Made by a program: the position numbers and the translations under genes. This document shows positions 50,701 to 60,200 of a DNA stretch of 64,000 nt, piece after piece (position 1 is the stretch's first letter; each line of letters opens with the position of its first letter). Source of the stretch: Pseudomonas thivervalensis (GTDB lineage Bacteria; Pseudomonadota; Gammaproteobacteria; Pseudomonadales; Pseudomonadaceae); contig NZ_LHVE01000012.1 of the NCBI RefSeq assembly GCF_001269655.1, forward strand, positions 248,001-312,000, written 5' to 3'. The notes under the pieces were generated by a model, which saw only the letters and a list, made by a program, of their open reading frames with translations, was not told the DNA's origin and ran no database searches.

Positions 50701-51264
50701 CATCGACCAGCCATCGGCAACGATGTGGTGCAAGGTCACGATCAGCACATGATCATCCGCCGCCAACCGCAGCAGGCGCGTGCGCAGCAATGGCCCCTGT
50801 TGCAGGTCGAAGAGCTGGCGGGTTTCTGCTTCGATCAACTGGCGCAGTTGCGTCTCGTCCGGCAATTGCTCCAGGGTGTCTGCCTGCAAACGCACCGGCG
50901 CCGCCGCGTGCACCTGCTGCACGACCTGCTCGCCATGGGTCTGGAAAGTGGTGCGCAAGCTCTCGTGACGCGCCACCAACGCCGTGAAACTCCGCTCCAG
51001 CGCAGCGATGTCCAGCGGCCCGCGCAAGCGCAGGGCCGTGGGCATGTGATAAGCCGCGCTCTCGGGGTCCAACTGCCACAGGAACCATTGGCGTTCCTGG
51101 GCAAACGACAGCGACAACGTGTCGAACTCGGCACTGACGGGCGCAATGGGCAGGTTCGCCGGGGAAACGTTCTCTTCGAGCATTTTCTGCAAGTACAAGC
51201 GACGTTTTTCCAGCGGCAGCGTTATGAAGCGCCTGGCAATACGTTGTGCGACAGCGGTGTCCAT
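38755..51264 (-). CDS. pvdD: Pyoverdine NRPS, three modules C-A-T / C-A-T-E / C-A-T-E (pvdD position)
   Basis: A 4169-residue peptide synthetase. Module 1 has C (1-450, HHIVADGWS), A with pocket code DILQLGLIWK (Gly) and T (LGGHS near 1082). Module 2 has an LCL-type C, A code DVWHVSLIDK (Ser), T (LGGDS near 2167) and E (HHLVMDGVSW). Module 3 has a DCL-type C (HHILMDGWSSS), A code read as DGECCGGVTK (probably an ornithine derivative), T (near 3671) and a final E domain (HHLVIDTVSW, EGHGRE, TFNYLGQFD) ending at the stop. No thioesterase follows. The start at 51264 overlaps the upstream stop by one base and has AGGAGG before it. REPIN sequences are translated within the Gly and Ser A domains. 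The gene symbol is by position. Confidence 0.92.
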   Translation of the reverse strand: MDTAVAQRIARRFITLPLEKRRLYLQKMLEENVSPANLPIAPVSAEFDTLSLSFAQERQWFLWQLDPESAAYHMPTALRLRGPLDIAALERSFTALVARHESLRTTFQTHGEQVVQQVHAAAPVRLQADTLEQLPDETQLRQLIEAETRQLFDLQQGPLLRTRLLRLAADDHVLIVTLHHIVADGWSMQVMVEELVNGYAAFSEGHAPELPALPIQYADYAIWQRHWMEAGERERQLEYWTARLGGQQPVLELPTDFPRPAVMSYRGARLELAIDGVLAGDLKQMAQREGVSLFMILLASFQALLHRYSGQNDIRVGVPTANRNRVETERLIGFFVNTQVLDSDVQSEDSFGALLQQVKHTALGAQAHQELPFEQLVEALQPERNLSHSPLFQVMFNHRTQGPAGEGPVGALKVEGLSWDSHTAQFDLTLETVEHGEGLSAALIYATDLFGAETIARMAGHWQNLLRAVVADPAQRIGELPLLDAAERQALLDDGQRTAAPAPEAGFVHQLFERQAARTPDAPALVIDGERWSYGQLNARANQLAGKLQSLGVTSDVLVGIAVERSAHMLVGLLAILKAGGAYLPLDPAFPQDRLAYMIEDSGIELLLTQRSLLNQFSPPCGSEPAREGGGSVDGDGGCADAIASRLAPTGAGVGVKTLVLDQAGDWLDGYSCEAPVTRLDAEHLAYAIYTSGSTGKPKGVMVRHGALTNFVASMAKAPGMTAGDRALSLTTFSFDIFGLEIYVPLMVGACIVLTGQHVAQDPYAVLALIAAEQVNVVQATPSTWRMLLDNENAQGLRGCKCLCGGEALPQELAVRMLALGGEVWNLYGPTETTIWSALHPLQTQAPQPWLGGPIDNTALYIVGADLMPVPYGVAGELLIGGQGLARGYFQRPALTAERFVPHPFVAGERLYRTGDLARQRADGILEYLGRIDHQVKIRGFRIELGEIEARLLEQDSVREAAVLAQEAPGGQALVAYIVPSAELSDLDATAQSGLRDSLSARLKVNLPDYMVPAHMVLLPRFPLTPNGKLDRKQLPKPDANQWQKTYVAPQTPAQQAVATIWADILKVQRVGLEDNFFELGGHSLLATQVVSRIRQQLNVQLPLRLLFAHNSLRAFVEAMGTASAQDEASIPRIARDQPLALSFAQQRQWFLWQLEPTSSAYHIPAALRLRGALDRAALQRSFDALVARHESLRTRFVLDNEHPLQVIDEPAPLALAIESIDATVDDQVLRGLIEAETRQLFDLQRGPLLRVKWLQLGADDHVLILTQHHIVSDAWSMQIMVDDLLQLYTGFSQDQAVELAPLPIQYADYGHWQRQWLAAGEQQRQLDYWIEQLGGEQPILELPTDHPRPAQQSYRGARLPIVIEPALAEGLKRLAQQHNSTLFMLLLAGFQTLLHRYSGQDDIRVGVPIANRNRVETERLLGFFVNTQVLKADIDGNLRFDQLLDQVKQRALGAQAHQDLPFEQLVELLAPARNLRHTPLFQVMFNHASDARRDLSALPGLSLEQLTWDSGTAQFDLTLDTFEYAGGLSAALTYASDLFEPSTIARLGEHWLNLLRAIVANPTQRIAELPMLDGAQRRLIVEDWNRTYAAYPNHVPVHHLIEAQVERDPHAEALVFEGQSLSYAQLNTRANQLAHALIARGVGPDVLVGISVQRSVEMVVGLLAILKAGGAYVPLDPDYPPERLAYMIEDSGIQWLLTQESLLSQFCGSEPARDGGLTVDIDVECDGLIASRLAPTEGGVTTLVLDGDDDWLRDNATDNPPSRVSAQNLAYVIYTSGSTGKPKGAGNSHGALTNRLCWMQQAYGLGAGDSVLQKTPFSFDVSVWEFFWPLMTGVRLVVAAPGDHRDPQKLVSLIERETITTLHFVPSMLQAFVLDANVSRCTRLTRIVCSGEALPVDAQQRVFAKLPNARLYNLYGPTEAAIDVTHWTCRDEGRDAVPIGEPIANLLTYILDDELNPVPNGVNGELYLSGQGLARGYHRRPELTAERFVASPFVAGERLYRTGDLARYRPDGVIDYIGRIDHQVKVRGFRIELGEIEARLLEHETVREAVVVAQDSRSGKVLSGYVVAQAAATGDWTLLRETLLAHLRLNLPEHMVPTHLTRLEHMPLSPNGKLDRKALPAPDLAERQEAFTAPVNAIERALVEIWQGVLGVERVGTADNFFALGGDSINSIQVVSRARAQGIGLAPKDLFLHQTIQALARVATVADEAVIDQGPVTGDSLLVPMQHWFFASDIPHRDHWNQSVLLTPREPLEIAPLQQALQQVVAHHDALRLRFAQADDGRWHASHQAVDEQPLEIWQRTAQDAAEIVAIADQAQRSLDLQHGPLLRCSLIAVQDGSSRLHLAIHHLVMDGVSWRVLLEDLQNVYRQLRANQTPALPDKSTAFKAWAAQLQDYAHSETLNKELDYWVGQLDQPLPPLPRARPEGSQAAAHGRSVSTRLDATQTQRLLKQAPTAYRTQVNDLLLSALAQVVCQWTGQPACLVQLEGHGREELFDGIDLSRTVGWFTSLFPVLLTPASDPAESIKRIKEQLRAVPNKGLGYGVLRYLGAEAVQQRLAKLPPARITFNYLGQFDQSFDEQALFVPSEEGSGAGHGDDVALGNWLTIDGRIFNGQLSLDWTFSGDVFDEATLQQVADAYAVALQRLIDHCCTDGHLGLTPSDFPLARLSQAQLNGLPVPVAQVEDIYPLSPMQDGMLFHTLADDSSGLYINQISLPVHGLDTERFARAWTSVIEREDILRTSFHWQDGLSAPVQIVHRRVELPLQIEDWRGQDISEQAIGARATADYLAGFDLSRAPLQRVLLLRLGDDRYQMIWTCHHILMDGWSSSRLFGEVMQFYAHGQVPSRNGRYREFIEWLQRQDQGALERFWRSRLDSLEQATSLNQAMFPRHVEALPGHEALYSRWDVTQTARLQQACRALQITPNTLIQGAWLLLLQRFTGQNTVVFGATVAGRPAGLVNADNILGLFINTLPVIQTLDPEQPLDQWLQQLQAYNTDIREHSHAPLADIQRWSGLGGQGLFDSIIVFENYPIDERLGDQQDTGLSFGESRNHDVTNFPMDLAVNLGETLSIEYLFLRNAFSVEAVERIRRTMEDTLEAMIHAPHACLGNLQRLSVEQWQAFEQWSATPNGCYQSQLLPELIGRHAQARPQATALVCGDDALDYGELERRANRLAHRLIELGAGPEVVVGVALERSVDMVVALLAVMKSGSAYVPLDIDYPPERLAFMIEDSAMALLLTHSRVQGRLPDVDGLPRLAIDGFDSRGYSDLPPRSGLLGGNLAYLIYTSGSTGRPKGVAVAHGPMSMHCQAIAGLYDMDEHTRELHFMSFAFDGAHERWLSTLFSGGTLVIRDGALWTPEQTFDALHRHGITIACFPPAYLKQLAEYAANSQLAPPSVRVYCFGGDAVPDQTFEQVKAALRPQFFTNGYGPTETVVTPMLWKVPASERCEAAYAPIGRAVGERALYVLDDNLNPLPPGIAGELYIGGAGIARGYHRRPDLSAERFVPDPFGQPGDRLYRSGDLVRQRVDGVLDYVGRIDHQIKVRGFRIELGEVEASLRQLDDVSDALVIARDSASGKQLIGYVVTPDGVAIGDRLKAELRAQLPDYMVPAQVICLEALPVTPNGKLDRQALPEPEFKGAEYVPGRNRDEQLLAEVWAEVLQVERVGITDNFFELGGDSILSLQVVSRVRNHGELKMELKLRDLMRGQTIEAIFDQRSNAVAVTAEDVTQVAAEGQFNLIPIQQWWFDQRMSEPHHYNQALMLRARQGLNLTALELALRGMMQQHDALRLRFSEVGGRHLQHYQALEDMQAQWASEPLLWQHSVADEAELELYAEQVQRSLDLHNGPVWRTAHVTLGNGEIRVLMVIHHLVIDTVSWRLLLQDLQTAYTAYSEGQAPNLPIRTSSYRAWAEGLQAYALDYPAQEKAWWLEQIDQPGSELPCDNLRGKNQVQYQSVAHLSLSEQHTQQLLKQVPAVYQTQINDVLLAALSRVLCRWSQQPSVLIQLEGHGREDLVKDIDLSRSLGWFTSMFPVRLTPSPEADIGTSVRAVQRQLAAVPNKGLGYGVLRYMSGEPMAATLGRAPQARVTFNYLGQFDQSFDDKALLVPAAESYGSCYSPHAALGNWLEVVGQVYDGRLALRCIFSTRRYRAETVEGLMRAYQEELEALIEHCVAQAA
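46054..46143. repeat. In-frame REPIN, 90 nt, inside the Ser adenylation domain
   Basis: Facing REP arms begin TGTGGGAGCGAGCCTGCTCG and end with the inverted form. Read on the coding strand, they are translated as CGSEPAR at entry and AIASRLAPT at exit, about residues 1708-1737 of the NRPS. The insertion lies between LLTQESLLSQF and TTLVLDG, ahead of the YTSGSTG core motif. Confidence 0.95.
49315..49404. repeat. In-frame REPIN, 90 nt, inside the first Gly adenylation domain of the pvdD-position NRPS
   Basis: Same architecture, length and reading frame as the other two coding copies, translated with CGSEPAR and AIASRLAPT ends at about residues 621-650. It follows LLTQRSLLNQF. The spacer resembles that of the copy at 63822-63911. 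Confidence 0.95.
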
Positions 51265-54200
51265 CAAACCTCCTCAAATTCATCGAGCAGCGCTTCAAGC
51301 TTGCTCAATTTCGACGTACTCATGGGTTCGCCGGCAGGCTCGAGTTGCGCCACGAACGCGCCGAGTACCGGGAATTGGAAAATCAGTTGCGGGGTCAAGG
51401 TCAGGCCCAGCTCCAGTTGCAGGCGCGAAACCACGCTCACCACCAGCAGCGAATGCCCGCCCAGTTCGAAGAAGTCGTCGCCCAGCCCGACCTGCTCGAC
51501 CTTGAGCACGTCTTGCCAGATCGCCGCGACCCGGCATTCCAGATCGCTCTGCGGCGCCAGGTAGGCCGATTGCAGGGCACGGGTGTCCGGCGCCGGCAAG
51601 GCCTTGCGATCGAGTTTTCCGTTGGGGGTCAGCGGCAAGCGGTCGAGGAAGACCCAATGGGTCGGCACCATGAAGTCCGGCACCTGGACCGCCAGTCGCG
51701 CCTTGAGCTGTTCGCCCAGGCTGGCCGTGTCGATCATGCTGTCTTGGCCGACCAGATAGGCCACCAGGTTCGGCCCGCTCACGTCGTCCCGCGCCAGCAC
51801 GACCGCATCGCGCACATCGGCATCGGCCTGCAGGCGCGCTTCGATTTCCCCCAGCTCGATGCGTAAGCCACGGATCTTCACTTGGTGATCGATCCGGCCG
51901 ACGTATTCGATCACCCCGTCCGCGCCATAACGCGCCAGGTCACCGGTGCGGTACAGGCGACCGCCCGCAACGGGAGCGAACGGATCGGGAATGAAGCGCT
52001 CGGCAGACAGTGCCGGTCGTTGGTGGTAACCACGGGCCAGGGACTCACCGGCGATGTGCAACTCGCCGATGGCGCCCACGGCGCAAGGCTGCAACGCCGC
52101 ATCCAGGACGTAGGTGCGCACGTTATCGATGGGACGGCCAATGGCGATGATTCGCTCGGCGTCGTCTTCGCTGTCGCGCACCACGGCATGGCTGCTGGTG
52201 TCGATGGTCGCTTCGGTCGGGCCATACAGGTTGCGCAGTTCGCCATCGAACAGCGCCATGACCTGGCGCGACAGGTGCGCGCTGAGGGCTTCGCCGCCGC
52301 ACAGCAGCAGCCGCAGGGAGGCCAGTTGTTCGCGGGTCGCCAGTGGCAGCAAGGCCTGCAACAGCGAGGGCGCCATTTGCAGCACGCTGATGCGCCACCG
52401 CGCCACGTCGGCCCAGAGGGTGGTCAGGTCAAGGTTCAGGTGCGGGCTGGCGAGCACCAGTTGCGCGCCGCTCATCAACGGCAGCCAGAACTCCCAGACC
52501 GAGGCATCGAAACTGATCGCGGTTTTTTGCAGGACGCGGTCGGCGGTCGTCAGTTTCAAACAATCTTGCATCCACGCCATGTGGTTGCTCAGGGCAGCAT
52601 GGCGCAGGGTCACGCCCTTGGGCTTGCCGGTGGAGCCGGAGGTGTAGATCACGTAGGCGAGGTTTTCGCCGTCGATGACCACGCCAGGGTCGCGCTCGCT
52701 GTAGTCGGCCAGCCATTGCCCGGGTTGATCCAACAGCAGCGCGGCCACGGCAGCGTCGCCGAACAGCGGCAGCACATCGGTTTCAGTGAGCAACAAGGCG
52801 ATGCCGCTGTCCTCGACCATGTACGCCAGGCGGTCCCGGGGATAGGCCGGGTCCAGCGGCACGTAGGCGCCACCGGCCTTGAGCACCGCCAGCAAGCCGA
52901 CCACCATCTGCACGCTGCGCGACAACGCCAGGCCCACCAAGACATCGGGGCCGATGCCGCGTTCGATCAAGCCATGGGCCAGGCGATTGGCCCGGGCATT
53001 GAGCTCGGCGTAAGTAAGCGTTTCCTGCTCGCTGACCAGGGCGACTGCGTTGGGGCTGCCTTGGGCCTGGGCTTCGATCCATTGATGAACCGGGCGCCGA
53101 GGCGGCTCCACCACCGAAGTGGCGTTCCAGTCGCCCAGCAGCCTGTCGCGGGTCACCGTATCCAGCAGTTGGATATCGCCCACGCAACGGCCAGCCGGCA
53201 AGCTCACCATCTGCGCGAGCACGTGTGCCACCTGCTCAGCCAGGCGCTCGACGGTGTGTGTAGGGAAAGCAGCATGGGCATAGGTGAAGTGCAGGCTCAG
53301 GATGTCAGTTAGATTGACGGCCAGGGTCAACGGGAAATTAGTCTGTTCCTGGCTGGCCACGCTGCCGAAGCTCAAGCCCGAGGGCGCCTGCTCTTGCAGG
53401 GCCTGGGACACGGGGTAGTTTTCGAACACCAGCAAGGTGTCGAACAAACCGTCGCCGCCCTGCCCGGCCCAGCGCTGGATCTCGAACAGCGGCGTGTGCT
53501 CGTGCTCGCGCAAGGCCACGTTCTGGCCCTGGACCTGTTGCAGCAATTCGCTCAGCGCTTGCTCCGGGCGCGGGCTGGCGATGACCGGCAAGGTGTTGAT
53601 GAACAGGCCGATCTGCTGCTCGACCCCTTTGAGCTCGCTCGGACGCCCCGACACAGTGGCACCGAAGGCCACGGTGGCGTGCCCGGTGTAGTGCTGCAGC
53701 AGCAACAGCCAGGTCGCCTGGACGACGGTGTTGAGGGTGACTTTCTGCTGGCGGGCGAACTCGCTCAGGCGTTGGGTCTGCTCGGGCGTCAGGTCGTGAT
53801 AGTAGCTGGCGTGGCTGCTTTCCAGCGCCGCTTGCAGCGGCGCGAAACGGGTCTCGGCCAGACGGGTCGGCGCCTCCAGGTTTTGCAGTTGCGCCAGCCA
53901 GAAGGTTTCGCTGGCCTGGGCGTCGCGGCCTTGCAGCCAGGCGATGTAGTCCCGATAACGCCCGGCCGGGCGTGGCAGGGCCTGGCCGTCATAGCGTTGC
54001 AGCACTTCGCCGAGCAACTGCGAGTTGCTCCAGCCGTCCATCAGGATGTGGTGATGGGTGTAGACCAGGTGATAACGCTGCTCACCCGTGCGCACCAGCA
54101 CCAGGCGCAGCAACGGCGCGCAGGCCAGGTCGAAGCCCTGCTCGCGCTCGGTGCCCGCCAACTCGTCCAGGGCCTGGCTGACATCGGCACGGGCGCTCCA

Positions 54201-57200
54201 GTCCAGGGAGGTGAATGGCACGCGCACCTGTTTGTGCACCACTTGCACCGGACGCTCGCTGCCCTGCCAGATAAAACTGCTGCGCAGAATGTCATGGGCA
54301 TCGACCGCCGCTTGCCAGGCCGCCTCGAACCACCGCGGATCGAGGCCTTCGATGTCCAGGCGCATCTGGTTGATGTACTGGCCGCCGCCCGCCTCGTAGA
54401 GGCTGTGGAACAACATGCCCTGCTGCATCGGCGCCAGCGGGTAAAGGTCTTCCACCCCGCGCGCCGACAGCGCCAGGCCATCGAGTTGCGCCTGGGTCAG
54501 GCCGGCCAGGGGGAAATCCGCCGGCGTCATGCCCTCGCTCGTCGGGTCGCAGCAATGAGCGATCAACAGCGCCAGCTCATGGGCGTAGTCATCGGCCAAC
54601 CGCTGGATGGTCGCCGGCTCGAACTGTTGCGCACTGAACGTCCAGCCCAACCGCAGCGCGCCATCGAACACCTGGCCGTTGAGCGTCAGCCAGTTGCCCA
54701 GGGTGGTCAGCGGGCTTTGCTCGTCACCGGCGCTTTCGCTGGCCGGGCTGAAGAGCGCGCCTTGGTCCTGATCGAAACTGCCGTCGAACTGGCCGAGGTA
54801 GTTGAACGTGATGCGCGGCACCGGCAACGCCTCCAAGGCTGCCCGGCTGGCGTCGTCGCCCAGGAAACGCAGCGCACCGAAGCCCACGCCTTTGTCGGGA
54901 ATCGTCCGCAGCCCTTGCTTGATCGACTTGATCGAGTCCGCCAGTTCCATGGCCGGCGACAACCGCACCGGGAACAGGCTGGTGAACCATCCCACCGTGC
55001 GGGTCAGGTCGACGTTGGCGAACAGCTCTTCGCGGCCATGGCCTTCGAGCTGGAGCAACAGGCTGTCGTGACCGGTCCAGCGGCAGATCACCCGGGCCAG
55101 GGCCGTGAGCAACAGATCGTTGACCTGGGTGCGATAGGCCGCGGGCGCCTCTTGCAGCAACTGCCGGGTCAAGTGCGCATCCAGTCGTGTGTGAACGGTG
55201 ACGGCCTCGCGGTTTTGCGCGGTCGCCTTGGCGTCGAGGCACGGCAGGTCGGTCGGTGCGTCGTGCAGTTGCGCTTGCCAATAGGCCAATTGCTGTTGCA
55301 GTTGCGCACTGCGAGCGTGGGCCTGCAATTGCTCGGCAAACGCCTTGACCGAGCTGGTCTTGGCCGGCAGTCGCAACGGCTGTCCGGCGAGCAATTGCTG
55401 GTAAGCGGTTTGCAGGTCGTCGAACAGAATCCGCCACGACACACCGTCCACCGCCAGGTGATGAACCACCAGCAACAGGCGCTGGCTGCCATCGGCCAAG
55501 GTCGCCAGGACACCGCGCATCAATGGCCCGGCGTGCAGGTCGAGGCTGCGCTGAGCCTGATTGGCGAGGGTTTCCAACGCGCTGGCATCGGCCACGTCAC
55601 GCTGCCACAGCAAACCGTTGTTCGCCCAAGCTTGCTGTTGCGCCGCCACTTCACGGTGCTCGGCGCGCCAACCTTCGGCGGCTTCAATGAAGGACAAACG
55701 CAAGGCGTCGTGGTGCAGCACCAACGCCTGCAAGGCCTGCTCCACCACCGACGCTTGCAACGCACTGGCCGGTTTCAGCAGCACCGACTGGTTGTAGTGG
55801 TGACGCTCGGGAATCGCCTCGGCGAAAAACGCCTGCTGGATCGGCAACAACGGCGTCGCCCCTTCGGTCGGCGCCTGATCGATTGCCGGTTCTTCCCCAC
55901 CGGTCTGGGCGATGCTTGCCAGTGCCTGCACGGTCTGGTGCTGGAACAAGTCCTTGGGGGTAAAGCGGATGCCCGCCTGACGGGCGCGACTGACCACCTG
56001 GATGGAGACAATCGAGTCGCCGCCCAGCTCGAAGAAGTTATCGCTCAAGCCAACTTGCTCGACCTTGAGCACGTCTTGCCAGATCGCCGCGATCTGTTGT
56101 TCCAGCTCGCTTTGTGGCGCCACGTAGTCCTGCTGGACCTGGCTGGCGTCGGCGGTGGGCAAGGCCTTGCGGTCGAGCTTGCCGTTGGCGGTCAACGGCC
56201 ATTGGTCGAGGAACAACAGGTGCGTCGGCACCATGTAGTCCGGCAGATCGGCCTTGAGCTGAGTCTTGATTTGATCGCGCAGGCCGGCGGGATCCTCGCC
56301 GATGTACGTCGGGATCACGTAGCCCACCAGTTGCTGGCCGCTCGGCCCTTCCTGGGCCAGCACCAGCGCTTCGCGCACCGCTGCCAGGGCGCTCAGGCGC
56401 GCTTCGATCTCGCCCAGTTCGATGCGGAAACCACGAATTTTCACTTGATGGTCGATGCGGCCGATGTACTCGATCACGCCATCACTGCGGTACTGCGCCA
56501 GGTCGCCGGTGCGGTACAGCCGTGCGCCGCTTTCGCCGAACGGGTCGGGGATGAAACGCAATGCGGTGAGGTCGCCACGGTTCAGGTAGCCCCGGGCCAG
56601 GCCGGCGCGACCGACGTACAGTTCACCGATGCAGCCTTTCGGCACGGGGTTCAAATCACCGTCCAGCAAGTACCACGACAGGTCGGCAATCGGCTCGCCA
56701 ATCGGGCTGCTGGCGTCCTGCTCCAGGTCGGCTATCGATAGCGGACGGTAGGTCACGTGCACGGTGGTTTCGGTGATGCCGTACATGTTGATCAGTTGCG
56801 GCGCGGCATCGCCGAAGCGCTCGAACCACGGGCGCAGGGATTTGACGTCCAGCGCCTCGCCGCCGAACACCACGTAGCGCAAGGCGTTGGCCCGGTCATC
56901 GGCGCAGGCTTCGTGCATCAATTGCTTGAACGCCGACGGCGTCTGGTTGAGCACCGTCACCCCGGCGTCGCAAAGCAATTCGTGGAACTGCTGCGGCGAA
57001 CGGCTGACGTCGTACGGCACGATCAACAGCTCACCACCGTGGAGCAGTGCGCCAAAGATCTCCCAGACCGAGAAGTCGAACGCGTAGGAGTGGAACAGGC
57101 TCCAGACATCCTCCGCGCCGAAGTTGAACCAGGCTTCGGTGGCCTCGAACAGGCGCAGCACGTTGTGGTGCGGCAGCAAGGTGCCTTTCGGGTTGCCGGT

Positions 57201-60200
57201 AGAACCGGAGGTGTAGATCACGTAGGCGAGGTTCGCTGCGTCCGTTGCTACGTGCGGATCATTGTCGGCGAACGCACTGACATCGGCGTCCAGCAGCAGC
57301 GTTTGCACGTCGGCCGGCACTGGCAATTGATCGACCAGGGCCGCTTGGGTCAGCAGCAAGCGAATGCCGCTGTCCTGCATCATGTAGGCCAGACGCTCCT
57401 GGGGATACGTCGGGTCCAGCGGCACGTAGGCGCCACCGGCCTTGAGGATTGCCAGCAGGCCGACCAGCATGTCGAAACCCCGCTCGGCCGCCAGCCCAAC
57501 CAGCACATCCGGGCCGACACCGTGGGCGATCAACTGATGGGCGCGGCGGTTGGCCTGGGCATCGAGTTCGCCGTAGGTCAGGGTTTGCGCGTTGAAACGC
57601 AGAGCGATGGCGTCGGGACGCAAGCGTGCCTGCTCCGCGATGCGCTGATGCAGGCACATCTCGCCCGGGAAGCTGCGCGGGGCCGGGTTCCATTGGCCGA
57701 TGTGCTGCTGTTGCTCGGTGGCGCTCAGCAACGGCAGTTCACCCACACGTTGATGGGGATCGGCGACGATGCCGCGCAGCAGATTCAGCCAGTGCTCGGC
57801 CAGGCGTTGCACCGTGCTGGCGTCGAACAGGTCAGTGGCATAGGTCAACGCCGCACCCAATTCGCCCTCGGCTTCCAGGGTGTCGAGGGTCAGGTCGAAC
57901 TGGGCGGTCTGGCTTTCCCATTCCTGGGCCTTGATCACCAGCCCGGGCAGCGCCGGCAGTGCCTGGCGAGCCACGCTCTGGTGGTTGTACAACACCTGGA
58001 ACAACGGGCTGTGGCTCAGGTTGCGTTCAGGCCGAAGTGCTTCGACCAGTTGTTCGAACGGCAGGTCCTGATGGGCCTCGGCGCCGATGGCCGCCTGTTT
58101 GACCTGCGCCAGCAATTCACTGAAACGCCGCTGCGGATCGACCTCGGCCTTGAGCACCTGGGTGTTGACGAAGAAGCCGATCAAGCCTTCGGTTTCCACC
58201 CGGTTGCGGTTGGCGATGGGCACGCCGACACGGATGTCCGACTGGCCGCTGTAACGGTGCAACAAGGCCTGGAACGACGCCAGCAAGACCATGAACAACG
58301 TGCTGCCTTCGCGCTGGGCCAGTTGTCGCAGTTGTTGGCCCAAAACCGGCGGCAAGTCGATGGCCAGGCGTGCCCCGGCAAAGCTCTGCCGGGTCGGGCG
58401 CGGCCGGTCGGTCGGCAGCGCCAGCAACGGTTGCTCGCCCCCCAGCACATCGGTCCAGTAGGCCAGTTGCCGTTCCCGCTCGCCGGCATCCATCCATTGA
58501 CGTTGCCATACTGCGTAATCGGCGTACTGGATCGGCAGCTCGGCCAATGCCAAGGGCCCACCCTGGCGGCACGCGGCATAACCTTGCATCAGTTCCTGCA
58601 CCAGCAATTGCATCGACCAGCCATCGGAGACGATGTGGTGCTGGGTCAGCACCAGCACATGCTCGTCGGCCGCCACCCGCAGCAGTCCGACCCGCAGCAG
58701 CGGGCCGTTTTGCAGGTCGAAGGGCTGGGCGATCTGCTGGCGGACGAAGGCTTGGATCTGTTCGTTACCGCCGTCGAGCATCTGCGGGATTACGACCGGA
58801 TTCATCTGCGGGTGAATGACCTGGAACGCTTGCTCATCGACCTGGACGAAGGAGGTGCGCAGGCTCTCGTGGCGCTGCACCAGGGCGGCGAAACTTTGTT
58901 GCAAGGCTTGCAGGTCCAGGTCGCCCTGAATCCGCAGCGCTGCTGGAATGTGGTAAGCCGCGCTGTCGGGCTCCATCTGCCAGAGGAACCACTGGCGTTG
59001 CTGGGCGTAGGACAGCGGCAGCGGCGCCTGGTCCCGGGAAAGCCGCGGGATGCTCGCCGGCCGAGCCACTTCGCCGTCCACCAGCGCCGCCACACAGGCT
59101 TCAAGGCTGGCGTCTTCGAACAGCTGGCGCAGTTGCAGATTCAGGCCGAGGGCCTGGCGAATGCGCGACACCATCTGCGTCGCCAGCAGCGAATGGCCGC
59201 CCAGTTCGAAGAAGTTATCGCTCAAGCCAACCCGCTCGACTTTGAGCACGTCTTGCCAGATCGCCGCGATCTGTTGTTCCAACTCGCTTTGTGGCGCCAC
59301 GTAGTCCTGCTGGACCTGGCTGGCGTCGGCGGTGGGCAAGGCCTTGCGGTCGAGCTTGCCGTTGGCGGTCAACGGCCATTGGTCGAGGAACAACAGGTGC
59401 GTCGGCACCATGTAGTCCGGCAGATCGGCCTTGAGCTGAGTCTTGATTTGATCGCGCAGGCCGGCGGGATCCTCGCCGATGTGCGTCGGGATCACGTAGC
59501 CCACCAGTTGCTGGCCGCTCGGCCCTTCCTGGGCCAGCACCAGCGCTTCGCGCACCGCTGCCAGGGCGCTCAGGCGCGCTTCGATCTCGCCCAGTTCGAT
59601 GCGGAAACCACGAATTTTCACTTGATGGTCGATGCGGCCGATGTACTCGATCACGCCATCACTGCGGTACTGCGCCAGGTCGCCGGTGCGGTACAGCCGT
59701 GCGCCGCTTTCGCCGAACGGGTCGGGGATGAAACGCAATGCGGTGAGGTCGCCACGGTTCAGGTAGCCCCGGGCCAGGCCGGCGCGACCGACGTACAGTT
59801 CACCGATGCAGCCTTTCGGCACGGGGTTCAAATCACCGTCCAGCAAGTACCACGACAGGTCGGCAATCGGCTCACCAATCGGGCTGCTGGCGTCCTGTTC
59901 CAGGTCCACTATCGACAGAGGACGGTAGGTCACGTGCACGGTGGTTTCGGTGATGCCGTACATGTTGATCAATTGCGGCGCTGCATCTCCGAAGTGCTCG
60001 AACCATGGGCGCAGGGATTTGACGTCCAGCGCCTCGCCGCCGAACACCACGTAGCGCAAGGCGTTGGTCCGGTCATCGGCGCAGGCTTCGTGCATCAATT
60101 GCTTGAACGCCGACGGCGTCTGGTTGAGCACCGTCACCCCGGCGTCACAGAGCAGTTCATGGAACTGCTGCGGTGAGCGGCTGATGTCGTACGGCACGAT

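Noticed and set aside
53394..60176. Long plus-strand open frames (over 1100 codons each) opposite the pvdJ-position NRPS
   Set aside because: They are antisense shadows of a GC-rich NRPS gene. Their translations are compositionally odd (rich in Gln, His, Val and Gly), show no domains, and repeat where the NRPS repeats.
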